From contig NC_080672.1 of assembly GCF_030247195.1 (NCBI RefSeq), positions 63,580,549 through 63,644,548 of the forward strand: a stretch of 64,000 nucleotides of DNA. Direction: 5' to 3'. Every line of letters begins with the position of its first letter. Positions within the stretch are counted from its first letter, which is position 1. Origin of the DNA: Topomyia yanbarensis. Taxonomy: Eukaryota; Arthropoda; Insecta; Diptera; Culicidae. The notes under the pieces are model-generated. The model had not been told where the DNA came from. It searched no databases and worked only from the letters and a program-made list of their open reading frames with translations. Shown here piece by piece: positions 10,793 through 19,965 of this stretch. Position numbers and translations under genes: made by a program.

Positions 10793-10822
10793 CTGAAGAA
10801 GGCGCAAACAAGGCGTCGAAAC
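10793..10822 (+). ncRNA. Hammerhead-like core in Penelope-like 3' region (imperfect)
   Basis: ctgaaga (10793-10799) fits the CUGANGA hammerhead box. It is followed by one extra A, a 5-bp helix (ggcgc 10801-10805 with gcgtc 10813-10817, one G-U pair) and gaaac (10818-10822). Penelope-like elements are known to carry hammerhead motifs. The extra A between the box and helix II, and the lack of convincing helices I and III, make activity doubtful. Confidence 0.4.
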
Positions 10823-10851
10823 GTTGGGATTTAAAAGCAAACAAATCGTTT

Positions 10852-10894
10852 TAATCCACTAAGGACTGTAAAAAAGCCGTTCAAATTTCTAGAT
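10852..10894 (+). repeat. Right inverted terminal arm of the Penelope-like element
   Basis: taatccactaaggactg onward, ending gata directly before the right target duplication at 10895. Confidence 0.9.
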
Positions 10895-10909
10895 AGCAGA
10901 TAACTATTT

Positions 10910-12493
10910 TTTCGAGCTTAACAGTTTCTGTGTTCGAAAAATCTACTATGATAGAGGGGGCCCATACGCTGGATCCTCCGGGCCCGTAATTTCTCTCTAC
11001 AGCCCTGTCTATTTTGATGTATATGGAAAAGGTATTGTGATTATGGTGATAATTATTTTACTCATTTATTATGGTGATAATTATTTTACTCTTTCGAGCA
11101 TAGAAAAACGAAATAAAAAATATTTTTTTTGTAATACTGAGGAGATATTGGCCCACATATCTTCGAATTTGATTCGCTATGCGTACATGTAAAGTTCTTG
11201 CAATGAAAATATCACGCAAGAGCTTGAACATTTGCATGGGGTGCCAGAGTTTTCTTCCAGAAATAAGAGCTGCCAGTTTTCAGGTTTTTGTGTCACCTAA
11301 CTATGAATATAGTAACTATTGGTGAATATGCCCCCGGAAACACTCCATTTGTATATTTTTTTTTGTATAGGTAGCCAGTCAGGAATGTCCAAAAATTTTG
11401 AACTCGATTCAAAATCTTTGCTCTCCATAGAAGAAAGTCAAAAAATTCCAAACTTCCTTGAAAAGATATCGTATTTTGAATGTTCATTTTGGGTCATATT
11501 GACCAAAGGTTAAGGTCTTTACCACACACCTAAAGAAGGTTAGGGCAGCCCTGGGTTGAATAAGAGCAACCTATTTCAGAATAACAAAAAAAATCAATTT
11601 GACTTGAAAGAAGTTGTTATGAATCGGATTGACTCTTATTTATCAGAATCAGTTTTTAGATATGAAACGTGTATCGATATTTCATCGGTTTTTCTATCTC
11701 AACCCTGTGCCATTCCGGTTCTTCTGCTCTGACTGCTCTGTCACAATGCAAACCCATTACACCATCCCGGTAATTCACGTGGGAACCAACTTCAAACCCA
11801 AAGCCAAACCAACGCGGAAACCCCCTTCCATATAAACGTCAATAATGGCGTAAAATCAAGCTGCCGCGCGCAATGACGCGACGGTTGACACTTGCCCCAT
11901 TGCATGATGCAGTCAGTCACCGCAGCAGCACTTTAATGTCTCCGGTTTGGCAACTGATTCGGGGATAAATAGGCTTCGACAGTGAATAGGATTCCGACCC
12001 GAGTGCGCCACTGTTGATCGTGTTGGGTCAGTTAACGTCAGGTAACGAATGCTTTGGAGCCCAAAACGGTAAGGCCTAGCACAAATTTCACAATACTGAA
12101 AGGTTGCTGAACACTTCTTAGTTGGCGGTTGATTCGTTTTTTTGCATACACTGAAAAATGTAGCAAAGAATGTTAGGTAGGTATGATTTAAATTGGTGCT
12201 GATCTGCGGAAAACGGTAGACAAGATTTGCACACATTTTAACATCATACATGAGACGGATCGGTATGTGAATGGCTTTTCAATGGGGTTAAAATTGGTAT
12301 ATATTGATCAGGTTATAGCATAATGGGTCAGAGATAAAGACCTTTCGGTGCCTTTAGAACTGGGTACTGTTTGTGTAAGCCAAGTGTATCTATTTGTTCG
12401 TGCAACTGAGGCTAACATCAGCAGCCTTCAACAGCAGGTTCAACTAACTGTTGCCTACCGTTCGACTGGCTCAAGGATCAAGCCAAGATAAGC
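10910..12493. other. Unassigned sequence
   Basis: No gene recognised on either strand. The 11650-12080 part is higher in GC and looks like single-copy noncoding DNA, with no open frame of interest. No repeat boundaries seen. Confidence 0.4.
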
Positions 12494-12498
12494 TTAAA

Positions 12499-12548
12499 GG
12501 TTCCCCCACACTGACGCGATTTTGTCGCAGCGACTGCGAAAATTTCGC
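12499..12548 (+). repeat. Left TIR of the TTAA segment
   Basis: ggttcccccacactgacgcg at the outer end; reverse complement of 19912-19961 with one mismatch. A diverged second copy of the terminal motif (cccatactgacgcgaac) lies at about 12597. Confidence 0.88.
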
Positions 12549-13261
12549 GAAGCGACTTGTCGCTAGCAACTCTGCTCATGGCGACAGATGTGCGCTCCCA
12601 TACTGACGCGAACTTTTCGCGTCGGCTGTTGCGAAATTGCAGCGATTTTTTAACAATCGCTGCGTGCGAGGATTGTGTCGCAGTCGCTGGGTGTTCGCCA
12701 CACGGTTAAATAAAACAACCTGCAGAAAAGTTCTTTTAACTTACTTTTGAGTTGTGCGTCGCTTTCGCACTTATTAGTGTTGTCAAAAACAAAACGAGAG
12801 GTTCGACTCAGTCGAGATCTTCCGTGGGGGAAGTTACTTTTGAGTTGTTTGGGGTGAACTCAAAATTAGGTAAATTCAACTTAAATTTGAGTATAAAAAA
12901 CCTATCAATGAGTTGTAATTTTTGCCGTGGTTAAATGGAAACTACCTTCAACACGGTTTACCTAATTTTAAGTTCCCCCACGATACCACGAGATTGAGTC
13001 AAAGGAACTCAATTTTAGGTAGTTTTTTGTTTCCGTGCAGATATTCGAGATGGCGCAGACTAATCAACTATTGTCATTTGGCGCATCTCAACTTTACATA
13101 AATAATAATACTTTCAAAGTAGATTGTTGGTTGACTTTGATATCCCTTTTTCGGTCAATTTGACCAGAATTCCGGAAAAAATGAAAATAGTTATACGAAA
13201 AAAATTGCCTAAATTTCAAAACCAAACTGATGGGCGCTACCAAGTCCAACAAAACTATTTG
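12549..13261. other. Subterminal repeats and MITE-like sequence
   Basis: 12549-12710 is rich in gcgac/cgcag motifs similar to the sequence inside the right TIR. 12770-13040 contains aactcaaaattaggta and inverted relatives (ctcaattttaggtag), suggesting a short decayed inverted-repeat element. No gene. Confidence 0.4.
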
Positions 13262-14806
13262 AAAAAGAAGATTACATACCGTATGAAAGCCAGGTAAATC
13301 AAATGAATACTGGAGCGGTAAAATTGAATTGAAATTAGGGTGGTTAGAGCTATTTACTATAATTCAGTGCTTCAAGTCTTTCGAGAAGAAAAAATATTCC
13401 AAAGCGGACTCATCTTTCCAAAGAGCTGATCGAAAAATAGTTCGACAAACAGGCTCTTAATCCCAACGATTCGAACGTAGAAGAATTAGTGAAAGCATTA
13501 GAAAAACGATACGTCGGTAATAATTCGGATGATGAGAAAGAAGGCCTTCCAGAAAAGGACGATCATTTCTTGTTCAAGGAAGATCTTTTAGCATTTTGTT
13601 TGAGGGAAGAAATTAACGCCAATGAACGGTTGAACATGTTATGCCAAAGACTCCATAACAATCTGAAATATAAGAATATAAAGTTCATACCGCAAATCGA
13701 GCGGGAGATTGAAGTTACCGACAAAATAAAGATAAATCGATGAAATCTTGGGTACGGAATCGATCGGAATTCCCATGCAATCAGATGATAATCATGTTTC
13801 TTCAGCTGGACGAAGAAATAGCAACCTCTCGTCGAGCAAGTTCTGTATGTTGGTTAACGGTATAACCCAATAGAGCAAGTGCACATCAAATCAAAATATA
13901 CTCACACTGATAGCTGCTCAATTTCTCAAGAGTACATGTATCTGTCCGCCTAGATTGAGGGAACATTCGAAATCAAAACCCCACTGCTTCTGGTCGGATA
14001 TACGCGCAGCCACGACGAATCATCTGAATACACCTCTATGCAAACCGGATCTAATCTGCCGCATATGCGAGAGTTAACTTACATCTCCTTGTTTATAATC
14101 CTGGAACCAAATGTGGAGACTCCCAAGTTCGGCACCAACGGACTGGAGTGTGTGGAGTTGCAGCAGACTATGGCGCGTATTTATCTGTGAGGAGAGGCGT
14201 ACCGCAGTGTTTCCTAGGAGGGGATGCTACCGCTAGCAACGTTGCTCAGTGGCGAAAGGGTCTGCGTTACAAGGCTGCTTGGTCCGATCAATGTTCCCTT
14301 TGTGATCGATGAAAACGTGGAGCTAATGATATATAGGCGATATGTTTCACTACAACATGGATGCATGTTCACAAATTGGCGGAATTCGGTCCACTAACCG
14401 AGTAATTTTTAATCGGTTCCAAAGATAGACAATATTTATGCAGCCAAGTTTTTTAGGAAATCATGAATATGATGTGCGTTTCGCCGAAGGATTTAAATGT
14501 TTTATTACCTTGTTTTTACATTTTTTTGGAGCACTATGTGTATCTTATCTTAGGACACAGTCTCCTAACAGGTGATAGTACTTTTGTCATTATACGAGAG
14601 AACAACGATTTCTACTTTGTGGATCTACAACCAGCGGTAAAAAATACTCCAGCTCCGATACGTACTGTCCTTTAAGTAGAATTTACTACTTTGTCAATCA
14701 GGACAACGTCTAGGGAAATATTCTAAAAGAGAACCGGGTGTTCCTGACACAGCTAGATGTGAACAAATCAGCCTACTGGAGACCGCTATTCAATCGATCT
14801 CATGAA

Positions 14807-14814
14807 GCTCCCAC
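14807..14814. repeat. Left target-site duplication candidate
   Basis: gctcccac, compared with gctacccac at 15763-15771 (one inserted A). Confidence 0.45.
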
Positions 14815-15762
14815 TAGGGTTGTGGTACCGGTAATACCGGTACCGAAAATCCCGGGAATACCGACCCATTTTTGGTACCGTAATACCGGTACTGAACAAA
14901 AGCCAGTACCGGTATTTTCGGTACTATACAATTTTTTATGACAAATATCGGTCTGCCAGATAACGTTTAATTATATTAATTTGCCTTCTAGATAAATCGT
15001 TGAGATGACACCTGTGTGTGGGAATGAGGTCATCATAATAATTCTAGAAGTTAGTTTTATTAGCGACATTCTGATTGGTTTCCATTATTGACTGGGTGGC
15101 GCGTAATAAGACTATGGTCTAAGTCATGTCTGCTGTATTTGATTTGCTCTTAAACCTTTATCTATAAAAGAACGAACAGCGATTTAGTAGCTAACAGTTT
15201 TAGACTTGGTGAACCGCTTCAAATGGGGCGATTTGTAATTATTGGTGATCGGAAAATTCAGCAAAACTCCATAGTTTACAGGAAAGCAAGGAGCCTTGAT
15301 ATGCATTAGAGAATAGTAGGCAAAGACATAAAGGTCGAAACCAATTTTCAGAAAAGCAAGAAAGGAAATGCGATTGACCTGCTCGGATTTACTGCGATTC
15401 TCGCTTTGATTTACTGTTGTTAATAGGGTTTCATACATTTACCATCTGTTCAAGACGACGAAAGTCGCACCACTTAGCAGTAATTGATTTCAAAGTGGTC
15501 TAGATTTCGAAATAAAAGAAGGTGCCCTTTACGAAAAACATCCTCTGTGAAATGAGTCTTGCCATTCCGAAGCAATTAAAAACAATAAACATGTTTTTTT
15601 GATCAGCACAAATCAATCATCTGAGAATAAGATAATCAGTTTGAGCATTCAATTTCAGTTTGAAGCTTTTTTCGAATTTTTTAAAAAAATATTCCAGTAC
15701 CGGTACTGAGGGCTTCAGTACCGTAGTACCAGTTCTCGCCAAAAAGGGTCGGTGCTGCGAAC
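14815..15762. mobile_element. hAT-like non-autonomous element with taccggtac termini
   Basis: The CC2D2A-like reading frame is interrupted between HEAP and PTG by about 950 bp. The left end begins tagggttgtggtaccggt with several taccggt repeats to about 14925. The right end has related repeats (agtaccggtactgaggg at about 15695, then agtaccgtagtaccagt) and ends near gcaccgaccc read on the other strand. An 8-bp imperfect flanking repeat fits a hAT insertion. No transposase inside. Confidence 0.55.
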
Positions 15763-15859
15763 GCTACCCACCGGTTGTATTCACGATGGAATTTACTTGT
15801 ACAAAAGTGCACTGAATGTATGAGATTTGTTAAAAACTTTTGAAAAAAAGATTGTTAAG

Positions 15860-16515
15860 AAGATTGCAATTTGGAGAACGCACCGTGAAATTTCGAGCCA
15901 CATCTTTCCATTTTAAGAACTATATTTGCTCCACGGATAACATTTCCGAACACAACGTGTTTACTATCCAGTCAATCGGTTCTAAAAATATACCGTTAAA
16001 ATTGACGCTCGGAGTGATATATGTGGCATCTCAATTACTTTTCCGGACACATATAAACAACTGGGAACCATTCATATTAGGACCGGAATTAGCCATCGAC
16101 AGTACTCCAAACCCAAAGTGTTTTAAATTAAAACTTTCATCGACAAACTTTTTTCCGAATATAGATTTTCCACCCATTCCATTGTTTGCAGCAAAATCCC
16201 CACCTTGGCACATCTAAAACGGAAAATTGGCATTTTTTTGATGCACTACCAGAACAAAAAAAACTTGCAAACTCCGGAATAATCCTATGAAACGTAGACC
16301 CTTTATAGTCACAACCTTGCTCCCCAGCGCACAATGCTCAAAAATTTTCCACCGTCTTCGGCACAATATCTGCCCTGAGGGACATTATAATGCTTTCCAC
16401 GGCATTGCTGCCTACTCGAATACACCGGATTTCGTTTTTTCTCTTCCGGTGCGCCATCGGCTGAGTGGCCTCGATACTTCCTGCTCACCTCGAAAGCCAT
16501 CAACGTACTTCATCT
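15860..16515 (-). pseudogene. Cyclophilin (peptidyl-prolyl isomerase) pseudogene
   Basis: The minus strand reads, in order, SIIMSLRADIVPKTVENF (about 16410-16357), ALCAGEQGCDYKGSTFHRII then PEF (about 16350-16270), a 51-nt interruption, [20 protein letters not shown] then [19 protein letters not shown] and NGSQLFIC (16213-16040), and in another frame DSKHVVFGNVIRGANIVLK (about 15985-15930) ending GSKFHGAFSK. This is the full single-domain order of cyclophilins, including the HRIIP, QGGDF, MANSGPN and KHVVFG blocks that line the active site. Enzymes of this family isomerise X-Pro bonds. An in-frame stop after VENF, frameshifts and a degenerate C-terminus show it is not functional. The interruption at 16214-16264 starts GT, ends AG and is preceded by a T-rich tract. 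Confidence 0.88.
16214..16264 (-). other. Intron-like 51-nt interruption in the cyclophilin pseudogene
   Basis: On the minus strand it begins gtttttttt and ends ttttccgttttag just before the ATG of MCQGGDF. Removing it does not restore the frame exactly, because the preceding four bases (gcaa) are also extra. It could be a decayed intron or a chance insertion. Confidence 0.35.
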
Positions 16516-16639
16516 GCTCCATTGTAAATTCTTATTTAATCCGCCCAAGACCCCAAGTATTCTTTGACTGCGTTCGCCCTCTTCTATGTTGGTACCTGTG
16601 ATCGATCGTGACAGTCGAACATATTCCACATCATTCCAA

Positions 16640-19230
16640 GTCATTAACGTCCAGTTCTATAGCTTCTTGTCCTGTCTCATCAGGTTGCGTCAAAATTATT
16701 CTAATCTGTGAACCTGCAACTTCTTTCTTTATGTGGTAGATCATCTCCAGGAATCGCTTTTAGTTTGCATAGAGTTCCATCTAGGTGTCCGTGCTCTTAG
16801 TCTTAGTCTAAGCTCCTACTGTACGAACCGTGAATCACGAAAAAGCAGAACGTTTGGAATATCATTCATAACCGTTTTCTCCATTAGCTTGGACACTTGG
16901 TCGGTGTTAAGTCAGACTGGACTAAGTCGCAAAATATCAAAAAATTGTGATAATGATAGCACTGGATAAAGAATTTTTTCTGCTACATTCAACTTTTGCC
17001 AGATTTGCAGCAATAAACAAGAATGATGGCAAAAATTAATTTCCAATTACAATATAAAGTATGCTGCAATTCAAACTTTAAACTTGTTTTTCTCTAAATC
17101 AATATATTGTCACTTAGTCCGGTCTGCGTAACTCCGACCAGTTCGCTCTCAGCAGGACTTATTCATTACCAGCCATCGAAGTTTAGTCTTTGGTCGTGGT
17201 TGCCGAACGAACCATCGCAGATCCGGATCGCAAGAATCTGGGGGATTTGTGTAATCCTCTATTTTCTTCACAGTTATTTCCTCCAAACCTTATGACACTG
17301 TTGCTATAATCTGTATTTTTCGTAATTTTGTAGTTTTATTGCGAACGAAAATCTGTTAGTTTACACTGTACATCAGGTCAAGGAAAAGCAGTTTTGATTA
17401 AAGTTAACAATTAACATAAGGAGCAAATAATTATTTATAATCCTTTGCGCAGCGAATGCCTGCTCAGCTTTATACTCGTCGAAAGCCTCTACGAGGACAG
17501 CCCGCTTGATCTTGCTACATCTTACGAAGTAAGATAGCTCATTTAGAATTTTATCCATTGTATTGCTCCAAGGGGGCCTCCGCAGATCATTGTTCTCGAC
17601 AGTTTCACCGGCTGTCCGACGGTTCCGTACAAATCGCTCAATTGGACCCACAGTACGATGTACGGGTGATTGGTGGTTAGTTTGCACCGCTTCTCCTTCT
17701 ATCGCTATATTGTAGCACAATATGTATCTGCTTCGTCAGCGGAACCACTCACAGGAGCAATGGTACTCACCCAGCCCAGGTGGTACTTTTATATCGCCGT
17801 TAGTAGTGTGCTGATGAAAAAATTTGTATCCTTAATGTCGGCCAGCAATAGCATAAGGTTGAACAGGTAAGTGAAGGGTTTCTATCAAGCCTACCTGGAG
17901 TAAATGCGGCTACCTGTAGCTTGCGTTTTCGGCAGTTATTCTTAAACGACACAGCATTGGTTCAAATATACTCATGTGTTCCGAGCTAAATGCTTCAATT
18001 CCCTGCGGCATGTCATCGTTTAGTTGAACGCACAGCACAATTCCTAGACGTGCCTTTTTGTGAAAAGGTCTCCCGTGATATTTGGTTGCAGTGGAAAGAG
18101 CTTCCCCGCTAAACGCTTTTTGTCTAGTAAGTACTATGGTTTCACTATACCGTCGATTTTTACCACCGGCGCAACCATCGCTCGCTGTCACTTGATTGCT
18201 AATGTTCACCGAACCGGTCGTATTGAGCTCGTCATCATGCCCCACGTGATCGGCTAGAGTGAGTCGGTTTTCGAATGAGATGGAAAGATTTTTCAATACA
18301 CCTCGATGAAAGCTGCCATTCTGACTTCGTCTGAGTCGTCTAAACTTGTGCAATTCAGAAGCTGCGGAATATCAATACTGGTATCTAAACTAAGTCTTCG
18401 AAAACACTCGAAATCATTAGAAATTGATGCTAGACTGTTTCAGTGCGATGGCGTGGTTGACTTGATGAAAACGCCCAAGGATCCGTTCCACCATACCCTG
18501 AGTCAAGGTCACTGTTGGTTGAAAGTCTCAGATCTGCCAGATGCTCCAAATGCGCAAACTCGATTGGCAGTGGTGGCCTTTGTCTGTGGTTGTACGTCGA
18601 AGTGGACGAAGTAACAGTAAACGACCGTAGCGACGTTGTATCTATGGAGCTAAGATCACTTTCCGACGTATGTCGGCCGTTGTATAGTCCACTCTGACCG
18701 ATACTTGGCAGTTCAGCGCCCAAGTAGGTGAAAGTGGATACTTTTTTACTGCTGTTGCTGCTACTGTTGGTTGCATGCTGTGCCGGCATAGGAAACACGT
18801 AAGCATACTTAATGGCTTTTCGAGTTTTCAATTAATGTACCTTCAAACTGCTGTCCTGGAATACTATCGGTGCAGAACCAAAAATCATTTCAGTCATCGA
18901 CGTGGTATCACTTTTGGTTTAGCTGTTGTGCTGATATAAAATTTTGCGATGATAAAATTTCCCACGCTGTTGGATCGCTCTGTGGCTTTGTATTGCGGTA
19001 CTGCAAGTGGACGTTGTTGCTGCATTGTATTCGCCGGAAATTTTCTCGACCGCACTGGAATCAAACAGTAGTTTACGACCTCCGATGTCACATTCGCGGA
19101 CAAGAACACGAACCTGTTCAGCGGTGAAAGTTGATTCTTCTGAGGTATATTTCTCTGTTGCTGAACTAGCGCTGCGCTTCTTGGTACACTATAGTTCAAA
19201 ACAGCTTATTGAATAATGCAATATTATAGT
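16640..19230 (-). pseudogene. Folliculin-interacting protein (FNIP) pseudogene, nearly full length
   Basis: Read on the minus strand from high to low coordinates, FNIP-family blocks occur in the expected order: ALFNKLF (about 19225, where an initiator Met would precede), STFTAEQVRVLVRECDIGGR then KLLFDSSAVEKI (about 19140-19040), TSMTEMIFGSAPIVFQDSSL then KVH (about 18910-18840), the Ser-rich segment 18430-18800, NGSFHRGVLKNLSISFENRL (about 18320-18260), KARLGIVLCVQLN and FEPMLCRLRITAE (about 18065-17915), DIKDTNFFISTLLTA then YHLGWVSTIAP (about 17850-17740), and DKILNELSYFVRCSKI (about 17560-17510). IPNVLLFRDSRFV near 16850 may be C-terminal. FNIP proteins partner folliculin in AMPK/mTORC1 signalling at the lysosome. 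Frameshifts and stops abound and no introns are evident, so it is probably a processed copy. The family identity is from remembered conserved blocks. Confidence 0.82.
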
Positions 19231-19458
19231 CAACTGATTTACTATCCTCTCTTCTTGTTTGTTTTCTTATGTGGTTTTTATGTGTTATGTGTTTGTTTGT
19301 GTTATGTTATGTGTTTTGGTTGGTCAAAATGTATGAACTGACAGCGGTTGGGGTTAGAACCCGACTCAGTTTCAGGTTCAAGCAAAAACGCTATTACTGT
19401 GTCGAACAAACGACCCAAAGACGATGTTTTAAATATAAAGGCACGCGGACAGATAAAC

Positions 19459-19694
19459 TCTCGACAAACATATGATTACGGCCTAAAAGCCAACTGTCAA
19501 AATCCACTTTGAATGGAAATTCCAGACAAACCGTTACTAGTCGAACACAGTTCACAACAGTTTATGAAAGAGAAAACTTTTCTCTTTCGTTTATTATCAA
19601 CATCTGTGATTGGCGTGTAACGGTTTGTCCGGAATTTCCATTCAAAGTGGATTTTGACAGTTGGCTTTTAGGCCGTAATCATATGTTTGTCGAG
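19459..19694. repeat. ~236-bp foldback element, ~78-nt arms
   Basis: Arms 19459-19537 and 19617-19694 are reverse complements with very few mismatches (outer end ctcgacaaacatatgatta). The spacer is about 79 nt. No coding potential. It sits between the FNIP-like start and the right TTAA terminus. Confidence 0.9.
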
Positions 19695-19911
19695 AACTAT
19701 TCTCACTGAATGGCTGATAAAACAATCGAAAAATATTTTTTGAAATTTTAGGACAACATACGTCGTTTACCATGAGATTAAAATTGAGGTTGTCCCATCT
19801 AGCTACTATAGTTTGCAAATGTCACTTTGTGTCGCTTGTAATGCGAAATTCGCGCCGGTGTGGGCACACATGCGAATCGCACTGTCGCAGGAAGCGCGAC
19901 GAAATCGCTAA

Positions 19912-19961
19912 GCGAAATTTTCGCAGTCGCTGCGACATAATCGCGTCAGTGTGGGGGAACC
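19912..19961 (-). repeat. Right TIR of the TTAA segment
   Basis: Reverse complement begins ggttcccccacactgacgcg; followed by TTAA at 19962-19965. It matches 12499-12548 at 49 of 50 positions. Confidence 0.88.
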
Positions 19962-19965
19962 TTAA

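Larger units (their letters stand above)
9005..10894 (+). mobile_element. Penelope-like element, 5' truncated, with both junctions
   Basis: The element is bounded by a 15-bp direct repeat (8990-9004 and 10895-10909). Inside it, 9029-9072 and 10852-10894 are inverted copies of each other (about 43 bp, starting tatctagaaatttgaacgg on the left), a terminal arrangement known in Penelope-like elements. The ORF lacks its N-terminus, entering in mid RT. About 24 nt (9005-9028) between the left duplication and the left inverted arm are unmatched. A hammerhead-like motif lies at 10793-10822. The sharp boundaries and long open frame make it one of the younger insertions here. Confidence 0.9.
13262..15930 (+). 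pseudogene. CC2D2A-like (coiled-coil and C2 domain) pseudogene fragment
   Basis: Segments collinear with the C-terminal half of CC2D2A-family proteins occur in order on the plus strand: LNPNDSNVEELVKALEKR and FCLREEINANERLNML (13450-13640), KFIPQIEREIEV (about 13680-13715), GTFEIKTPLLLVGYTRSHD then LTYISLFIILEPNVE (about 13950-14120), RVCVTRLLGPINVPFVIDEN and ELMIYRRYVSLQH (about 14260-14360), DSTFVIIRENNDFYFVDLQP (about 14575-14635), ENRVFLTQLDVNKSAYWRPL (about 14730-14785), and after an insertion DLLKTFEKKIVKKIAIWR (about 15828-15880). In animals the protein acts at the ciliary transition zone. Stops and frameshifts are frequent and no introns are evident, so it is a decayed, probably processed copy. 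The family name rests on remembered motif order, not a search. Confidence 0.75.
12498..19961. mobile_element. Candidate 7.46-kb TTAA/TIR segment carrying host-gene pseudogenes
   Basis: Two 50-bp termini in inverted orientation (12499-12548 and 19912-19961), matching at 49 of 50 positions, each directly flanked by TTAA on the outside (12494-12497, 19962-19965; one extra A at the left). Both starts read ggttcccccacactgacgcg and are followed by similar subterminal cgcga-rich motifs. TTAA targets are typical of piggyBac and Kolobok transposons, but no transposase was seen. The interior contains decayed CC2D2A-like, cyclophilin-like and FNIP-like sequences. The alternative is two independent MITE ends that happen to face each other. 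I see no opposite end next to either one. Confidence 0.45.

Noticed and set aside
15840..16217. A 125-codon plus-strand frame
   Set aside because: It is mostly antisense to the cyclophilin pseudogene; only its first 20 or so codons region overlaps the CC2D2A-like end, in another frame.
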